Shown: one piece after another, positions 11,395-23,950 of the stretch | Numbering within the stretch: position 1 is the stretch's first letter | Layout: every line of letters begins with the position of its first letter | Origin: Pelodera strongyloides | Lineage: Eukaryota > Nematoda > Chromadorea > Rhabditida > Rhabditidae | Direction: 5' to 3' | NCBI GenBank assembly: GCA_036852015.1 | Contig: JAANDG010000156.1 | Coordinates: forward strand, 124,001-188,000 | Length of the DNA stretch: 64,000 nt | Program-made: the position numbers and the translations under genes | Notes under the pieces: model-generated | The model's input: only the letters and a program-made list of their open reading frames with translations | Database searches by the model: none | What the model was told of the DNA's origin: nothing

Positions 11395-12143
11395 GACTGA
11401 CTTATTTCTGAAATGTGTAATATGAAATTGCGTGGATTTGCAATTTTACCACAAACTTTTGCAGTTACCTGAAAATTCTTCTCTACTGACTGCGAACTTA
11501 CGGGCTACTGATGCCATTGACAAAGATGCACGGACGCGACGATGCGATGGCATGGCATATCGGTTGCTCAGTTGATAATTGATTGCTACGCTGATCACCT
11601 GGATTTATCAGGTACTGTAGTTGGCTCCTGTCCTGTATTCCTTGATAGGTGGCTGGTACCTATTTATTGACGTGACCCCTGCTTCTAACTCCTAACTATG
11701 TTTGAGAGGGTTCTGCTTCTAGTGCTTCTGTTCTTTTTGCTTGCTAACAGTTGCTTCTTGCTTCTTTCTTTCGTTGCTTGTTTACTTACTCGTTATGTTG
11801 TTCTAATATAGCACGTTCCGGATGGAAAAATGTAATATGTAATGCTTGTCTGCTGAGCATCGGAAACAAAATTAATATGTGAAGTACTCAGTACTACAGT
11901 TGAAACAATGAAACATCACAAGTTTAAGCCTGGCTCAACTTTTTCTTCAACTTTTTTTGTATCCGGTGTCAGCTGCCTAAATTGGTTTTGTTCCTTTTTC
12001 TGTTTGGAGGTCGCACATATGTGATGTTTGTCACCCTTTTAGGATACGGTGAGTATTTCTGAATTTCTGACTAACTAACAATTAACATTTATATCACACT
12101 GCTTCACTTTTTCACACATTTTTTCTCTTGGAATTTTTGAAGG
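11395..12143. other. 3' flank of the large minus-strand gene
   Basis: Downstream of the stop codon at 12144-12146 on the minus strand. I see no further exon and no convincing polyadenylation context. Confidence 0.4.
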
Positions 12144-15100
12144 CTACTTTTTAGACGGGTTCTTCTCAGAGAGATCAGCCTTTCTCTTCTTGGGGGCATC
12201 CTGAAATTCCTCACCCAATTATTATTCTATATCCTATCATATATGTTATAATAATGCTGCGCTCGCATTTTTGTCAAATTCAAGCTGAGCTGAATGTATG
12301 GGGAACAGCATTTTGTCCAATTGTTGTCCAAAGAAGTCGTCTAGCATAATTTACAAGTATCTTGAAACTTAGCGTAGTTGTGAATTGCGTTAGAGGTTGA
12401 GCTAAAAGGAATACCTTAATCTCATGGGCACTCTTTTTGTTGTCCTTTCTGTCGGCCTCGGAATCCACAGCTGTTTTCTCCGAGAGATCTCCAGTAACCT
12501 TTTTGGGGGCAGCCTGAAATCATTGAACCTATGCACCATAACTGCTATCCCTAATAGGGCTCCGGGTTATAAGCCGGGTTATAAGAAGGCTGGCTCATAT
12601 GGCAATCTGGCACCCCCATTTTTATGAAGTTGTAACTTAGTATTTTAAAGCAGTAACAAAGAAATTGCGCATTTTGGCGAATTAAGCGACTATATGGATC
12701 TGCATGTTTTTTCTGTTTGCGGTGAGCCTTTCGCAAATTTTGGATAGTTTAGCAAACCTTTGTTTCCTTCTTGATAGGAAGATCTTCTGAGTCCCGCGCA
12801 GTTTTCTCCGACAGGGGTTTCTGGGTCTTCTTGGTTGTAGCCTGGAAGAGGTGTATGTAACCTTTTTTAACATTCAGTGCTCAGACCGATCTACCAGGCC
12901 TGAGAAACATGAAACATAAACTTCAGGATTATGGTTCAATTTGAGGCAACTTGACATATAAGAATTGTAATTGTAGTCGCCATACCTTCTTCGCCCTTTT
13001 CTTGTCCTTTGCCTTCGCAGATTTTGACTTGCAGGTTTCATCCGATTCCTGAATTTCGTATTTAAAACATTGTATTTTCTTTCCCAATTCTGATTTTTTT
13101 TTCTTTGGAAACTTAACTGATTTTGCACTATTGTATAGTTTCTATGCATGGAGCTAATAAAACGCGATGTTTTACGCAATTCCTAATTTGGTTCCAAGAG
13201 TGGTCCAAAGCTGTTCCGGACCTGGTTCTGTTTGGTATGAAAACGACATGTTTCAAATTACTGATAGGTTTGTGCACGTTTTACCTGGGTGTTCTCAACG
13301 ACCACATCGTGGGCGGTCTCGGGCTTTCCGTTCTTCACGGGTGTCGGCTTCTTATCCTGAGCGTCCTTGCTTCCAACTTTTCCGACGGAGACGACGTGTT
13401 CCGATTCCTTAAACAAAACGTAAGTACTATATTGTGGCAGTGGGAGACTGGGAGATCAGTAACCATGAACGATTAGCCTATTTCGAATGTTTTTTTTTTG
13501 CCTATTTTCATACAAATGTGCCTATGTATTGTATGTTTTGTTTATGAATTACCTGTGTCTTCTGCTCCTCCACGTGGTCAGCGGGCTTCTTGTCCTTCGA
13601 CAGCTTCGACTCCTTTTCCTTTCTTCTCTTCTGCCTATCCAAGATTGCCTGGGCCTTTTCGCGGGTCTAAAGTATTTGTGTAATATACTCGCTATTGCTT
13701 TTTCTCTTTGGCTTGAACTACAGTTTCACTAAGTATGGTGATTATTTCAATAATGTCTATACCTTACTTATTTCATTTATTTCCTACCTCTTTGATAATC
13801 TGCGCCTTGGTCTTCGGTCGGCGGTATCCGGTAGTCTTGGACCTCGACTTGGAGGTCTTCGACTTCTTTCCCTTCTTGGTGCGTTTGCCCGTGGTCTTGC
13901 TGTTCTTGGAGACGCTCTGGAATAAGTGCAAGTGCGCTATAGGGCTATAGTTTAATGACACATTGGACATATAACCATCCTTACTGGTATGTCTTAGCGT
14001 ATATAAGTATTTAGAGTGTTTATAGTCAGGTCATTATTTGGCATCGTAGAGAGTTACTATAGTCATCATTTATAATAAAGAGTTAAAGTGCTTTATGAAT
14101 TTTGCTAATCTGCTTACACTTTTTTTTGGCCACGAATTTCAATTAATATCTAACCTTGGCTCCCTTCTTCAGCCTTTTGAGTCCACTTTTCTTCGTCGTT
14201 GTCTTGCTCTTGCTCTTGTTCTTGGACGTCTTCGACTTGACTCCAGCAGGCGCCTCCTCGTTCCCGGGCATCCGTTCGCAGTCCTCCATATCCATGACCT
14301 AGAATGGAGCAACGAGTATCTATCCAAATTATATTGATTGCACACAGGTCGCCAGTATTGTGCGTAAATAGCTACCGCAAATAGCGCAAAGTTAATGTCT
14401 TCTAGGAAAGCTTATTCACCTTTGGGTGTGCCTTCTTCCTCTCTTCTTCTTTCCGTTCTTTGAACTCCTTAATCCGGATTGTCCACTTTCTCCTCGAGTC
14501 CTGGCGAATCTCCTCGCACCTTTCCCGGACTAAAGTTTCCATTAGCATCAAACGATTATTGCAGTTTCAGTTGCGATACATAAAGTAAATGTAATAACGC
14601 TATGTTTCACGCATGTACATTAAATGGTTGCGGAGATAGGCAACAGACAATCCGGTTCGGTAAGGAAAGTTTCACCAAGGTATATGTGTGTAAAATTAAT
14701 GGTTTTCCCGGAGTTGGTCTATGCCTCGCATGAAATTAATCCTGGCTTATTAATAGTTGTTTATCGCATTCTCGCAACCTACGCCAGTTTGCCGCTCTCA
14801 CGGCAATCCAGTAGCTGTGGAGGATGACGAACAGACCAATCAAAAAGACCATGAGGTGGAAGACCACCACGTTCCTGAATTATGAATTGTGACATTAGTT
14901 GGAATCTGCTTACGGTCATTTGTTCTCGTTTTCTTCACGGTGATTTCAAACTGGGCGTTTCATTCTGCATTCGGGAAGTTTTTCTAATTAATAAGTCTTA
15001 TTTTGCTGGGCAATAAAGCTTACAGGTCCATTATGGTGGTCGTGTCGTCGGCTTCCACGGGGTACCCGAACCTGATGATCCACCTGAGTAGATAAAATTG

Positions 15101-18100
15101 AATTCATCTTAGTGCAGCTGTGCAGCTCAATTAGTACGCAAGGATTACGGATTAGGGTGAACCCGCTAATTTATTGGAAATGAAGTAAACTTGTTCGGCA
15201 TTAGTTCCTTTAAAAATGAGAACATGAAGCCAAGCCAAGTCTTCATCTTCGATGTAAGTTTTCGTTTTCAACGTTAAAACTCAAAATACAACATACTTGT
15301 CCACATTCTGGCAGAATGAGGTGACCGCGGCCATTCCCGTGACCTTGAACTGCTCATCCTCGGCCATGTGCCCTAACTTCCTTCTGAATGCGACATCTGG
15401 AGCTCCGCAGTACGCGATGTACTGGTAGATAACGGAGGAGTGGTTCTTCAGAAGCTGAAACGGCACATCATGGATGCGAACACCTTGGAACCCGGTTCAA
15501 TTATAGTGAATGCTCGGTTGGTGTACAAGTATGGTAGTGAAGTGAGTATATCTGAGCAGAGCGACGAAATAGTGTAGAAGTTTACCTCTCGCTTGTCCAC
15601 CTGGAGTATGTTTTTCCAGCACTTCGAGGGTTTGAGGTCGGTGTTCAGCTCAGTTAGGTACTTCCAGCACTTCTCCCCATCTCTCCAGCAGTGCCCGGCA
15701 GGAATAGTAATATCACAACTCCATTCACGGCAGATGTGTCTTACAGCCTATAAAGCGGAAGAATAGTCGCAAAAGACTTGCAGCGACTTAAAGTAGTTTG
15801 TTTGTATTTATTTGTTCCTCCGTCTGATTCTGATTTGACTTGTAACTGTTTAACGCGGTACACGTACACACGTCTATTGTCTTTTGCATTAACATAGTTG
15901 TGCTTCACTAGGGAAGAGTCTCCGCGAATAGTTATGGCGATTGTCGTTCTTGATAGTTATGTCGTTGGGATACAAATTCTTATATCAATTGTACTGCTAG
16001 TGGATCTGGATCATTTTGAATCAATTTAGGTTAGCAGGTATGTGAACACTACAGCCACACAGTAAACTCTTGCACTTTCTTGTCAGATGATGATTCGCAT
16101 TCGCACCATGTACGTCAAATATTAACAGCTTTCTATTCTAGTTTATTCCTTGCACTATATAGCTTCTGCCTGCGCTTCCCTTATTTTTAAAGTTTTAGTT
16201 GTGTTTAGACAAAGATCAATCATAAGTTAAGCTTATAAGTGCATGTGCTTTGGGCGCTAGAGACTTGGCCACTAGAGACTTCTAGCTTAAAGGGTTCCCC
16301 ATTAAGGAAACAACAATAAAAATTGTTAAAAGTTTCCCAGTTAAAAAAAATGATTTTCAAAGTTCACCTTTTCCATAGTAAACGCGTTTACTGACCCCCT
16401 GGCATACCCGCCAGTTCTGATGGAGCAAATTTTAGCATATGTGTGTGCATACATCGGCATATAGCATGGAACAGCGACACATTTGCATGCAAATCAGAAT
16501 ATTCGAATTTACATATTCAGTCGCCTACTTAAATTCATGTCTGGTATGGAAACTCTAGTTCCGCAGTTGTTATCACTAAAAAGGCAATGTATGAGGTTTG
16601 AATTTTGAATTTTAGAATAGTACAGAAGAGGTTTGAATTTTATAATAGCACCTAATTTCACGTATTTCTCCCGTTCCAATAACTCCGTAATACTTTGTTA
16701 GTAGTTATTAGTTTTTATCAAAATTGGGGTTGCGTTTCTGGTGGTTACTAGTTGGGTACTCGGATACCCGATCCTATCGTACACGAGACCATATAAGTTT
16801 ATAAGGTTCATGGTTTCTCCTGCCTTGTACGATTGTTACATCGCCTCGTAGAATGCGCTCTATTGTAGAATTACCGTCATACCGTCAGGGTATAAATGAA
16901 TGTGTAAAATGACGCATGACCATCTCCGGATCGTACCTGACCATCTCCGATTTTACACTTTTTTCACATTTTTTATTAATAATGGAAGCCTTTTCTGTGT
17001 TAATAAAGTACCCGAGAACCAGTTACAATACCTACTTCACGTGTAAGTACCAAAAATGCACTTTTCCCTTCACTATATACGTTACCTTTTACCTTCAGCT
17101 TTTTCGATTAACTACAAAAGTTACAGCATCAAATAAATAACGTATTTTACGAAAAAGTAGTGTGACCATCTCCGGCCGAAGGCCGGCGACCATCTCCGGA
17201 AATTTTTGAAATACACATCGATTTTATACCCTGCATACCGTCCCATGGAAATCTAGACGTCCCAAGCGAGCTAACCGTCCGATGAGTGAGTCAGCCGTCC
17301 CATGAGGAGGCCAACTGTCTCAAGGGAATCTAGATTCCCGTGGACCTCCCAACCGTCCCATATACGTCCCAACTGTTCCATGGAAACCTGACCGTCCCAT
17401 GGATCTTTCAATAGTCTCATACGTTTTTCCTTTGTCAAAAAAAGAAAAAAGTTGCTATGTATGAATGTTTGAACGAAGCCACATCCAGTCTGGCACATAC
17501 TACACGTCTTATCAAATCTAGCATGTATAATCCTAATCCCCAGCCGAAAAAAAAGCCGCTGCTCCCAATAAAATATATAGCTGGCAACAATTGCGCTGAT
17601 AATGTATGTTCTCCAGTTGGTCGACGGTAGGCAATCTCTAGTGATATATTTTACCCACACCACACATAATGTCTAAATTAGTTCGAATAAGCAGGATGCT
17701 ACTCTTTCTCAACAGTAACCTACATCACACAGTGTGCAACACATCTATGAAGCATAGGTTTTGTTTTGATCACAGTGGCTTTTTGCTTGGCTCCCTCAAC
17801 TCGCATGCAAAACATACAGCACGCATGGTCTCTTTGAAAAGAATTGGGACGGTCAGATTTTCATGGAACGTGTCTAGTCTATGGGACGGTTGGTAGGTCC
17901 GTGGGACGGCTAGATTCCCTTGGATGGTTGGCCTCGTCATGGGACGGCTGACACACTCATGGGAAGATGGGAATTTCATGAGGCGGTTGTCACATTCATG
18001 GGACTCCTAAACTCGCTGGGCCGGTACTTGTTCATTAAAGCCAGATGGGTACGTTTCTTCGCTGAAGCAGCATGTGATAGTTTTTTGGGGTAGTATCTTC

Positions 18101-20770
18101 CCTTCAGTATTACATTTTCGAAAAAATATACCGCTTCCTTGCCGGGGGATACCGGTTCACGATTTGGTTATTGGGGGAGGGGAGTAGGATTCTTAACAAT
18201 ATACCCGTTTGGGTATTTTGGCGTTTTTTCTTTTCTACTTCCGCTAGTGCTGCTACGTGTAGTACACTTTCTTCTGTCTATTTTTTTAAATTTTTAATCT
18301 TCTGATTTCTATTTTGCACTCTTGTAAAGTTGGGGGTACATGGGCCAGGGACCCCCCCCCCCCCCACAGCGAGGAATAGGCAGCATAGCAACCATAAACC
18401 ACCCAAGGTTGGATCATTGCGTACTGACTTTTCAGGAATTCAGACTTTGCTTGCGTACTGTCTACCATGGCATAAAACTAAAACACCCCGCCAAATGCGG
18501 ACGACCACCTCCCTATCTGTCTATTTTTTTCTGTCTATTTTTTTTTAAATTTTTAATCTTCTGATTTCTATTTTGCACTCTTGTAAAGTTGGGGGTACAT
18601 GGGCCAGGGACCCCCCCCCCCCCCACAGCGAGGAATAGGCAGCATAGCAACCATAAACCACCCAAGGTTGGATCATTGCGTACTGACTTTTCAGGAATTC
18701 TGACTTTGCTTGCGTACTGACTACCATGGCAGAAAACTAAAACACCCCGCCAAATGCGGACGACCACCTCCCTATCTCTAATACATTGTATGCAAATTAG
18801 TCTAAATCACCTCCCTATCTCTAATGCATTGTATGCAAATTAGTTTAAATCACCTCCCGATCTCCAATGCATTATATGCAAATTAGTCTAAATCACCTCC
18901 CCAAAATTTTGAGATGAGGACTTAATTTATTCCCTGCTAACTACTGACTTTTCCGAACAGGGGTAGGCATTTGAAATGTGGTAAGTCAAATCATTCTTGA
19001 TCATTGGTTCGTATGCATTTTATTTGGTAATCGTTTTTCCATTCTACTATATATACTACACGAGCCTTTTGGACTCTTATACTATGACTTAAGAGCAAGA
19101 AAACTTGGTACCGGGCGCAACACATTTTTTGTACAGGACGAATTGGTGGGTGTTTGTCTGATTGAAATATAAAATACCTCGAAATGTTCGTCGGATTCGG
19201 CTAGTTGTTGAATTATTAACTATTTTTTTATAGTGATCTATCAAAACTTACAGAGCAGGGTTTCTGGAGCGTTGATTCCTCCACAATACGGTTCATAGCG
19301 GCGTGCATCTAAACAAGATTCATGCGTTTCAGTACTTTACACGTTTGTTTCGCTTTTCTTTAGTGCATTCGTGTTCGAATTGTAGGACAAATCTAAGCTT
19401 GAAAACCCATCAGGCAATATTAAATTCAAAATGTAAATCGAGATAACCGACATGTGGCACTTGAGTGGCGTCGAGTCCTGCGGCTTTGGCACATTTTAAG
19501 AAGTTGAAGAAAAACGGCTGAAACAGAACGCGAACTTATCAATAACTTTATAATATAACGATTTTGGATGTGTTTTCGACTGGAGGTTAGTGTTTTTTTT
19601 TTTGCGTTTAAAAAAATGCTGGTTTGGTAACTCGGGTGAGGATGTGAGGAATAGGGTTCCCGAATGCCTTGCCTCCGCTCGAGGTCCAGATCCTTATGGT
19701 AGTCTTTGTTAGAAGTAACGGATTCAATAAACTGGTGTCCGGATTGTCCGGAATTGAGTGTTTGGAGTTTTGGCGAAGACTTACCCAATTTGGATCATCA
19801 AGGGACACGTTCCCAACTGTTCCAACAAGTTTACAATTTCCGTTGTTGTTTAGCTCAAATTTCTGTAGGTCCTCTTTTTTCTCACATACGTTTGGCAGAC
19901 TTTGTTTAGCACAACGAGGGTCTAAACAGAGGCATAAAATACATATTAAGCTGGTTTGGGTCATTTTGGGCTAGCACTGGAAGACATTCTGACGCCATTT
20001 TTCGCTTAAGCTGCATCAATTTTGAATTCTGCTTTTCGGTGGTCGTTGTAATCGATCCTAGCTTGGTCGTTTCCCAGCTGTTCAGTGAATTTTATTTTCA
20101 ATGTACTCTGAACTATTTTCAGTGTTCAGTCAGCTGTGAAAGCAAGCGAAAAATTAAAACGGCGAGGAATATGCCAATCCAGGCTAGAAACGACCAGAAA
20201 TGGCCAAAATAGGGCCAAAATAGGGTAAACTTCGGTTTTTACTTGTCGCACCAATTTTTGCTTCTATAACCTTATGCAAATTTGAATTTGACTCTAATTC
20301 GGCTCATATTTTCTTGTAAACCTAGAAAAAAATTCAATCCTCAAATCCACCTAACTTTTTTTTATATCTGTTTCCGACATTTTATTTTGTGTAACTCGGC
20401 ACAGAATCGAATTTTGATTCGAATGATGCCTTTGAATCGAAAATCAACCTGACAACATCCTTTTCATCTAGCATTTACTTATGGCGAATAGCGTAATTTT
20501 AAGCTGTATTCTGTCAAAATAAAAATAGCTAGATTAAGCTTCAAATAACTCCTTGCTAGAGAGCCTCCAGTGAATATTGAACGTTATCTGAGTGTTTTAA
20601 AGAAACCAAGCAATTAGCTATCCGTACTCTGATTCGTATGCATGCCAAGCTTTTTTAAATATGAGCGTTTTTGCTCTTACTGTGACCATGAGTCTACTCT
20701 CACCGTAATCCGCTGCCTGTATTCCTTCCCAGATAATCAAGAGAATGGTTACCAAGTATTTGCATTTCAT
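12144..20770 (-). CDS. 17-exon type I membrane protein with Lys-rich tail, family unknown
   Basis: The exons read 20770-20704, 19921-19632, 19517-19461, 19308-19252, 15747-15586, 15454-15297, 15083-15024, 14874-14783, 14529-14420, 14298-14155, 13916-13788, 13666-13553, 13407-13285, 13048-12986, 12841-12758, 12513-12415 and 12200-12144. All phases fit, giving 621 codons and a TAG stop. Residues 1-19 (MKCKYLVTILLIIWEGIQA) look like a signal peptide. About 260 lumenal residues follow, with several Cys, Trp-Cys pairs (GHCWRDGEKCW) and sequons NVS and NHS. A helix near 285-306 (VVVFHLMVFLIGLFVILHSY) precedes basic residues, which predicts a cytoplasmic C-terminus. The tail of about 310 residues is Lys/Ser/Glu-rich, histone-H1-like in composition, and its last exons repeat LSEK (PLSEKTARDSED, DLSEKTAVDSEAD, DLSEKNPSKK). 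Weak spots are the donor CGA|GTTACC at 19632, a TTTAAG acceptor at 13408 and the donor at 19461. I do not recognise the family. A polyanion or nucleic-acid-binding tail is only inferred. Confidence 0.75.
16291..16565. mobile_element. TTAA MITE family 6, partial
   Basis: It starts at TTAA 16287-16290 with an internally shortened end and keeps the family core: CCATAGTAAACGCGTTTACT, then TTTGCATGCAAAT. The right terminus is missing. Confidence 0.7.
16888..17231. mobile_element. Inverted-repeat element, CAGGGTATAAA ends
   Basis: CAGGGTATAAATGAATGTG faces CACATCGATTTTATACCCTG. Inside, the motif GACCATCTCCGGA occurs several times near both ends. Non-coding. Confidence 0.55.
17238..18004. mobile_element. 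Large inverted repeat made of 20-bp minisatellite units
   Basis: The left arm (17238-17410) is a run of diverged units around CCGTCCCATGGAAATCTAGA. The right arm (17840-18004) is the same run inverted (ATGGGACGGT...). About 430 bp of non-repeated sequence lies between them. This is a foldback-type structure. Confidence 0.65.
18272..18780. repeat. Tandem duplication, 259-bp period, with poly-C tracts
   Basis: Two almost identical units. Each has AAGTTGGGGGTACATGGGCC, a run of 14 C, then GCGAGGAATAGGCAGCATAG and so on. The near identity implies recent duplication. Confidence 0.9.
18766..18902. repeat. 43-bp tandem repeat, about three copies
   Basis: The unit contains CACCTCCCTATCTCTAATGC and TATGCAAATTAGTCTAAAT. 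Each unit carries the octamer ATGCAAAT, which may be chance. Confidence 0.85.
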
Positions 20771-21009
20771 ACCTGAAAGTTTCAATTTTGAGTTTTTGAA
20801 CAATATATGTGCTCAGAAAAAGAGAATAACTGCCCTTATCGTGTATTATCAAACGCAAGAGCTCGATTAAGAACGCATGAAGCTGACATTGGCAGTTCGA
20901 ACAACTGTTTTATAATTTTCTCTGAATAATGCTATTTGACGACATCTGCATGTATATTTGAAAAAATTTACATTGACCCCGACGATGTATGGCATCGTCT
21001 CAAGTAAAG

Positions 21010-21150
21010 CGTTATTATGGAAAGGGTGAACTTTGTAGTTTATTTTCTGTTAACTGGGAATTCTTGGACAACTTTTGTTGTTGTTTCCTTAATGGGGAAC
21101 ATACATTCTATCAACACAGCTTAACTTCAAAAAGGGCCTACATATTCCCT
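21010..21150. mobile_element. TTAA MITE family 6, right part
   Basis: It begins in the conserved core (ATGGAAAGGGTGAACTTTG), runs through TTAACTTCAAAAAGGGC and ends CATATTCCCT before TTAA 21151-21154. Confidence 0.75.
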
Positions 21151-21154
21151 TTAA

Positions 21155-21735
21155 ATCTTCCAACTGTTTTCGATGATTTTGTAAATTTTGTTTAACGTTC
21201 GCGGAATACTATAAACTTAACCATGCAAGCAAAACTAGATATTTCTGTTCCGACGCCTGGAAGGAAGAGAGGCTGGTCCAAGAGATTAGGTTAATAAGAA
21301 GGCTTAATATTGGGCATTAAGTCGGCAAACTGAAAAGTGTTACGACAGGAGCAAGTTGCAAGAGTGATAGCGGACGCAATGTATGGGGATCGGAAAGTGT
21401 GCGCTGAACTGCGTAGGGTTTCCCTATAAAATGCGAAACAGCCGCATATCTGGAAAAAAATCGAGATTACTATACATGCACACATTGGTGAATTTTGAAG
21501 TGCAACTTCTGGTGAATTTTCGTGAACGTTCCGTGAAACTACAAGCCACGAACCTACGCTGCTACTCTCGCTATCACCGGTCCCATTCATGAAAGTGAGG
21601 GGATTTCGCACCTCGCGGTAATAAAGGAAGAAGGAAGAACGTGGAGAGCTCAGAATGTATGATCAAGTATCGATACCAAGTACTGTCGTGGGGATAAAAT
21701 AACACAAGGGATAAAGCACGCAATTTTGTTCAAAT
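21155..21735. other. No recognisable feature
   Basis: A minus-strand frame of about 100 codons (21611-21291) has no motif or splice context, so I leave it unannotated. Confidence 0.4.
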
Positions 21736-21739
21736 TTAA

Positions 21740-22096
21740 AGGGACTATGTAGGCACTCAAACTGCGTAAAACAAATGCGAAACTGGGTTTCCATTACCAG
21801 ACATGAATTTAAGTAGACGGCAGAATATGCAAATTCGAATATTCTGATTTGCATGCAAATATGTAGCTGTTCCATGCTATATGCCGATGCATGCGCACAT
21901 ATGCTAATTTTTGCTCCATCGGAACTGGCGGGTAAGCCAGGTTTTCAGTAAACGCGTTTACTATGGAAAAGGTGAACTTTGAACATCATTTTCTTTTAAC
22001 TGGGAAACTATTAACAATTTTTGTTGTTCTTTCCTTAATGGGGAACACACGTTCTGTTAATACAGCTTAACTTCAAAAAGGGCATACATGTTCCCT
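21740..22096. mobile_element. TTAA MITE family 6, full copy
   Basis: Ends are AGGGACTATGTAGGCACTC and the complement of AGGGAACATGTATGCCC, with TTAA at 21736-21739 and 22097-22100. It contains the family core AAACGCGTTTAC and TTTGCATGCAAAT. Confidence 0.9.
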
Positions 22097-22100
22097 TTAA

Positions 22101-22879
22101 CTACTATGAATTAGGAAACGCTGGAAAAAACCAATAATTTTAGTTTCAAACCAAATAAATTTATCGGTTTCTTTTGTCACTGATTTGTTAAAATCGGGAG
22201 TCTACAAATCACTTCGCGAAATGGTACCCAATTTGTGTTTTTTTCGTCAAAATAGTTTAACTATTGTTATTACAGAAAAAAAACGTAAGGGACTAGAAAC
22301 AGGACAAATAACGAGGCAAAAAAAAAGCATTTTTCACTTGTATGGAAATAAATGGACTTGTACGATCCGCCATACACACTGAGGCCATATTCACCAGTCC
22401 GATTCCCTCGGGGAAATATTCCCTGGGGACAGGAAATAGCACTCTAATGTGAGACACGCAGAGAAAAAGACGGAGAATGTCCCATGAGGAATTGAGTGTT
22501 TTATATGGACTCTGGATTCGACTGGAAGCGCAATGGGGACACGCCCCAAAAATTAAATCTCCCGCATAAACATTCCAAGATTTGTAATTTGGGTTTACTC
22601 GTAGTGTTGATTTCAAATCGGTTTGGTAAATTCATCCGTCAATTTCCTAATGTAAGGCCCGTCATGGAAGCCATAGCCGGCGCGCCACAAACCACTGCCC
22701 TGTCACTGCGCTGTGGTGGTTGTTGATTTACTATGCACATGATGGCTGACAGGCGCGAGTGCTATTATAAAACTAAATCTTGAGAAAATTTGAAAATGCC
22801 CATTGGTCTATAAAAGGGCTGGCAATGTATGGGGCGCAGACCACTGACAATTTTTTCAGTGTAAAATTCAAATTTTGAG
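22101..22879. other. No recognisable feature
   Basis: Frames of about 100 codons occur on the minus strand (22616-22293), but no motif or splice structure supports a gene. Confidence 0.4.
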
Positions 22880-23035
22880 TAGTTTTTTTTTTTTCTCATT
22901 TTCTTTTGACCGGGGAACTTTTGACAATTTTTGTTTTATTTCCTTAATGGGGAACACGCATTCTATCAATACAGCTTAACTTCAAAAAGGGCCCACATAT
23001 TCCCTTTAACTTCAAAAAGGGGTTACATATTCCCT
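22880..23035. mobile_element. TTAA MITE family 6, right part with doubled end
   Basis: The last 30 bp (ACTTCAAAAAGGG...ATTCCCTTTAA) are present twice in tandem, ending at 23005 and 23035. This looks like an imprecise event at the terminus. Confidence 0.7.
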
Positions 23036-23040
23036 TTAAT

Positions 23041-23094
23041 GAAAGGGTTTGGACTATTTTTGAACAAAAACCCCAAACCGGTTGGTATTTCGCT
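23041..23094. mobile_element. TTAA MITE family 10, right end
   Basis: It ends CCAAACCGGTTGGTATTTCGCT before TTAA 23095-23098. The inverted sequence matches the left end of 30051-30576. Confidence 0.55.
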
Positions 23095-23098
23095 TTAA

Positions 23099-23351
23099 AG
23101 GGAATATGTATGCCCTTTTTGAAGTTAAGCTTTTAAAGTTCATCTTTTCCATAGTAAACGCGTTTACTGACGGTAGTTCTGATGGCGCAACAAATTTCAA
23201 CTTTGCATGCGGATATCGGCAAATAGCAAGATTCAATATGCAGGGCATGCAAATTCGAATTTACATTTTCAGTCGTCTATTTAATGCATGTCTAGTATGG
23301 AAACGCCAGTTACGTGTTTTTTTGCGCATTTTGACTGAATACATATTCCCT
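23099..23351. mobile_element. TTAA MITE family 6, internally deleted
   Basis: It shares TTAA 23095-23098 with the family 10 end and closes at TTAA 23352-23355. Both termini and the AAACGCGTTTAC core are present. Confidence 0.8.
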
Positions 23352-23638
23352 TTAAGTCGGGCTCCTTGTTACGTGAAACCGCATACGGAAAACATCAAAA
23401 AAACTGGTAAATAAGCACATCCGCCACAAGGAGAAACAAAAGTTTCAGTTTTGTATGGAAAACTCACTTTCTGTGCCAACAACCCGCTTTTTGCCTTCCC
23501 ATGGCACTACGTACGAGGATTTAAATTTCCCGCCAGAAAAGAACAACAGAGATTGGCGAGAGTTGGGTGGTTAGAGTGTGAAAAGTGTTAGACAGGAGGC
23601 GTGTGACGAAAAAGGAGGTACAATACTGCTTTGACTAA

Positions 23639-23950
23639 TAGTGTATTTATCTCCAGTTTCGCAGGGCCGAAACACCTCAAAAAATCATTCAGCGCGGCTT
23701 TCACTTTCCATATAGAAACTCATTAAGAAACTCGCTACACAAATTGAAGATCAGGGACAAATTTGAATTAGTACACGTATTAGCTACTTGCATGCGAAAA
23801 TCTGTATTAAATTCAAATTTGTCCCTGATTTTCAATTTTTGTAGCGAGCTTCAAATTGCGCTTATGTATGGAAAGTGAAAGCCGCGCTGAATGATTTTTG
23901 GGCCAGATTCGCCCTGTTTCGGCCCTGCGAAACTGGAGATAAATACACTA
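23639..23950. mobile_element. 312-bp palindromic element
   Basis: The ends are TAGTGTATTTATCTCCAGTT and its complement, followed by GGGCCGAAAC and CGGCTTTCACTTTCCATA on both arms. The centre is short. Non-coding MITE or foldback. Confidence 0.8.

Larger units (their letters stand above)
15748..19251. other. Repeat-filled 3.5-kb intron of the 17-exon gene
   Basis: The other introns of this gene are roughly 70-330 bp apart from a 0.8-kb first one. This one is long because of a family 6 MITE fragment, two inverted-repeat elements, a 259-bp tandem duplication and a 43-bp tandem repeat, annotated separately. No further exon is needed to keep the phase. Confidence 0.6.

Noticed and set aside
18340..18630. 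Possible CRISPR or other spaced repeats around the poly-C tracts
   Set aside because: It is a two-copy tandem duplication in a eukaryotic intron; there are no regular repeat-spacer units anywhere in the window.
19779..19784. GTAAGT as the donor ending the second exon of the large gene
   Set aside because: Using it leaves no phase-compatible route to the next exons, while reading through gives a continuous frame that joins all downstream exons.
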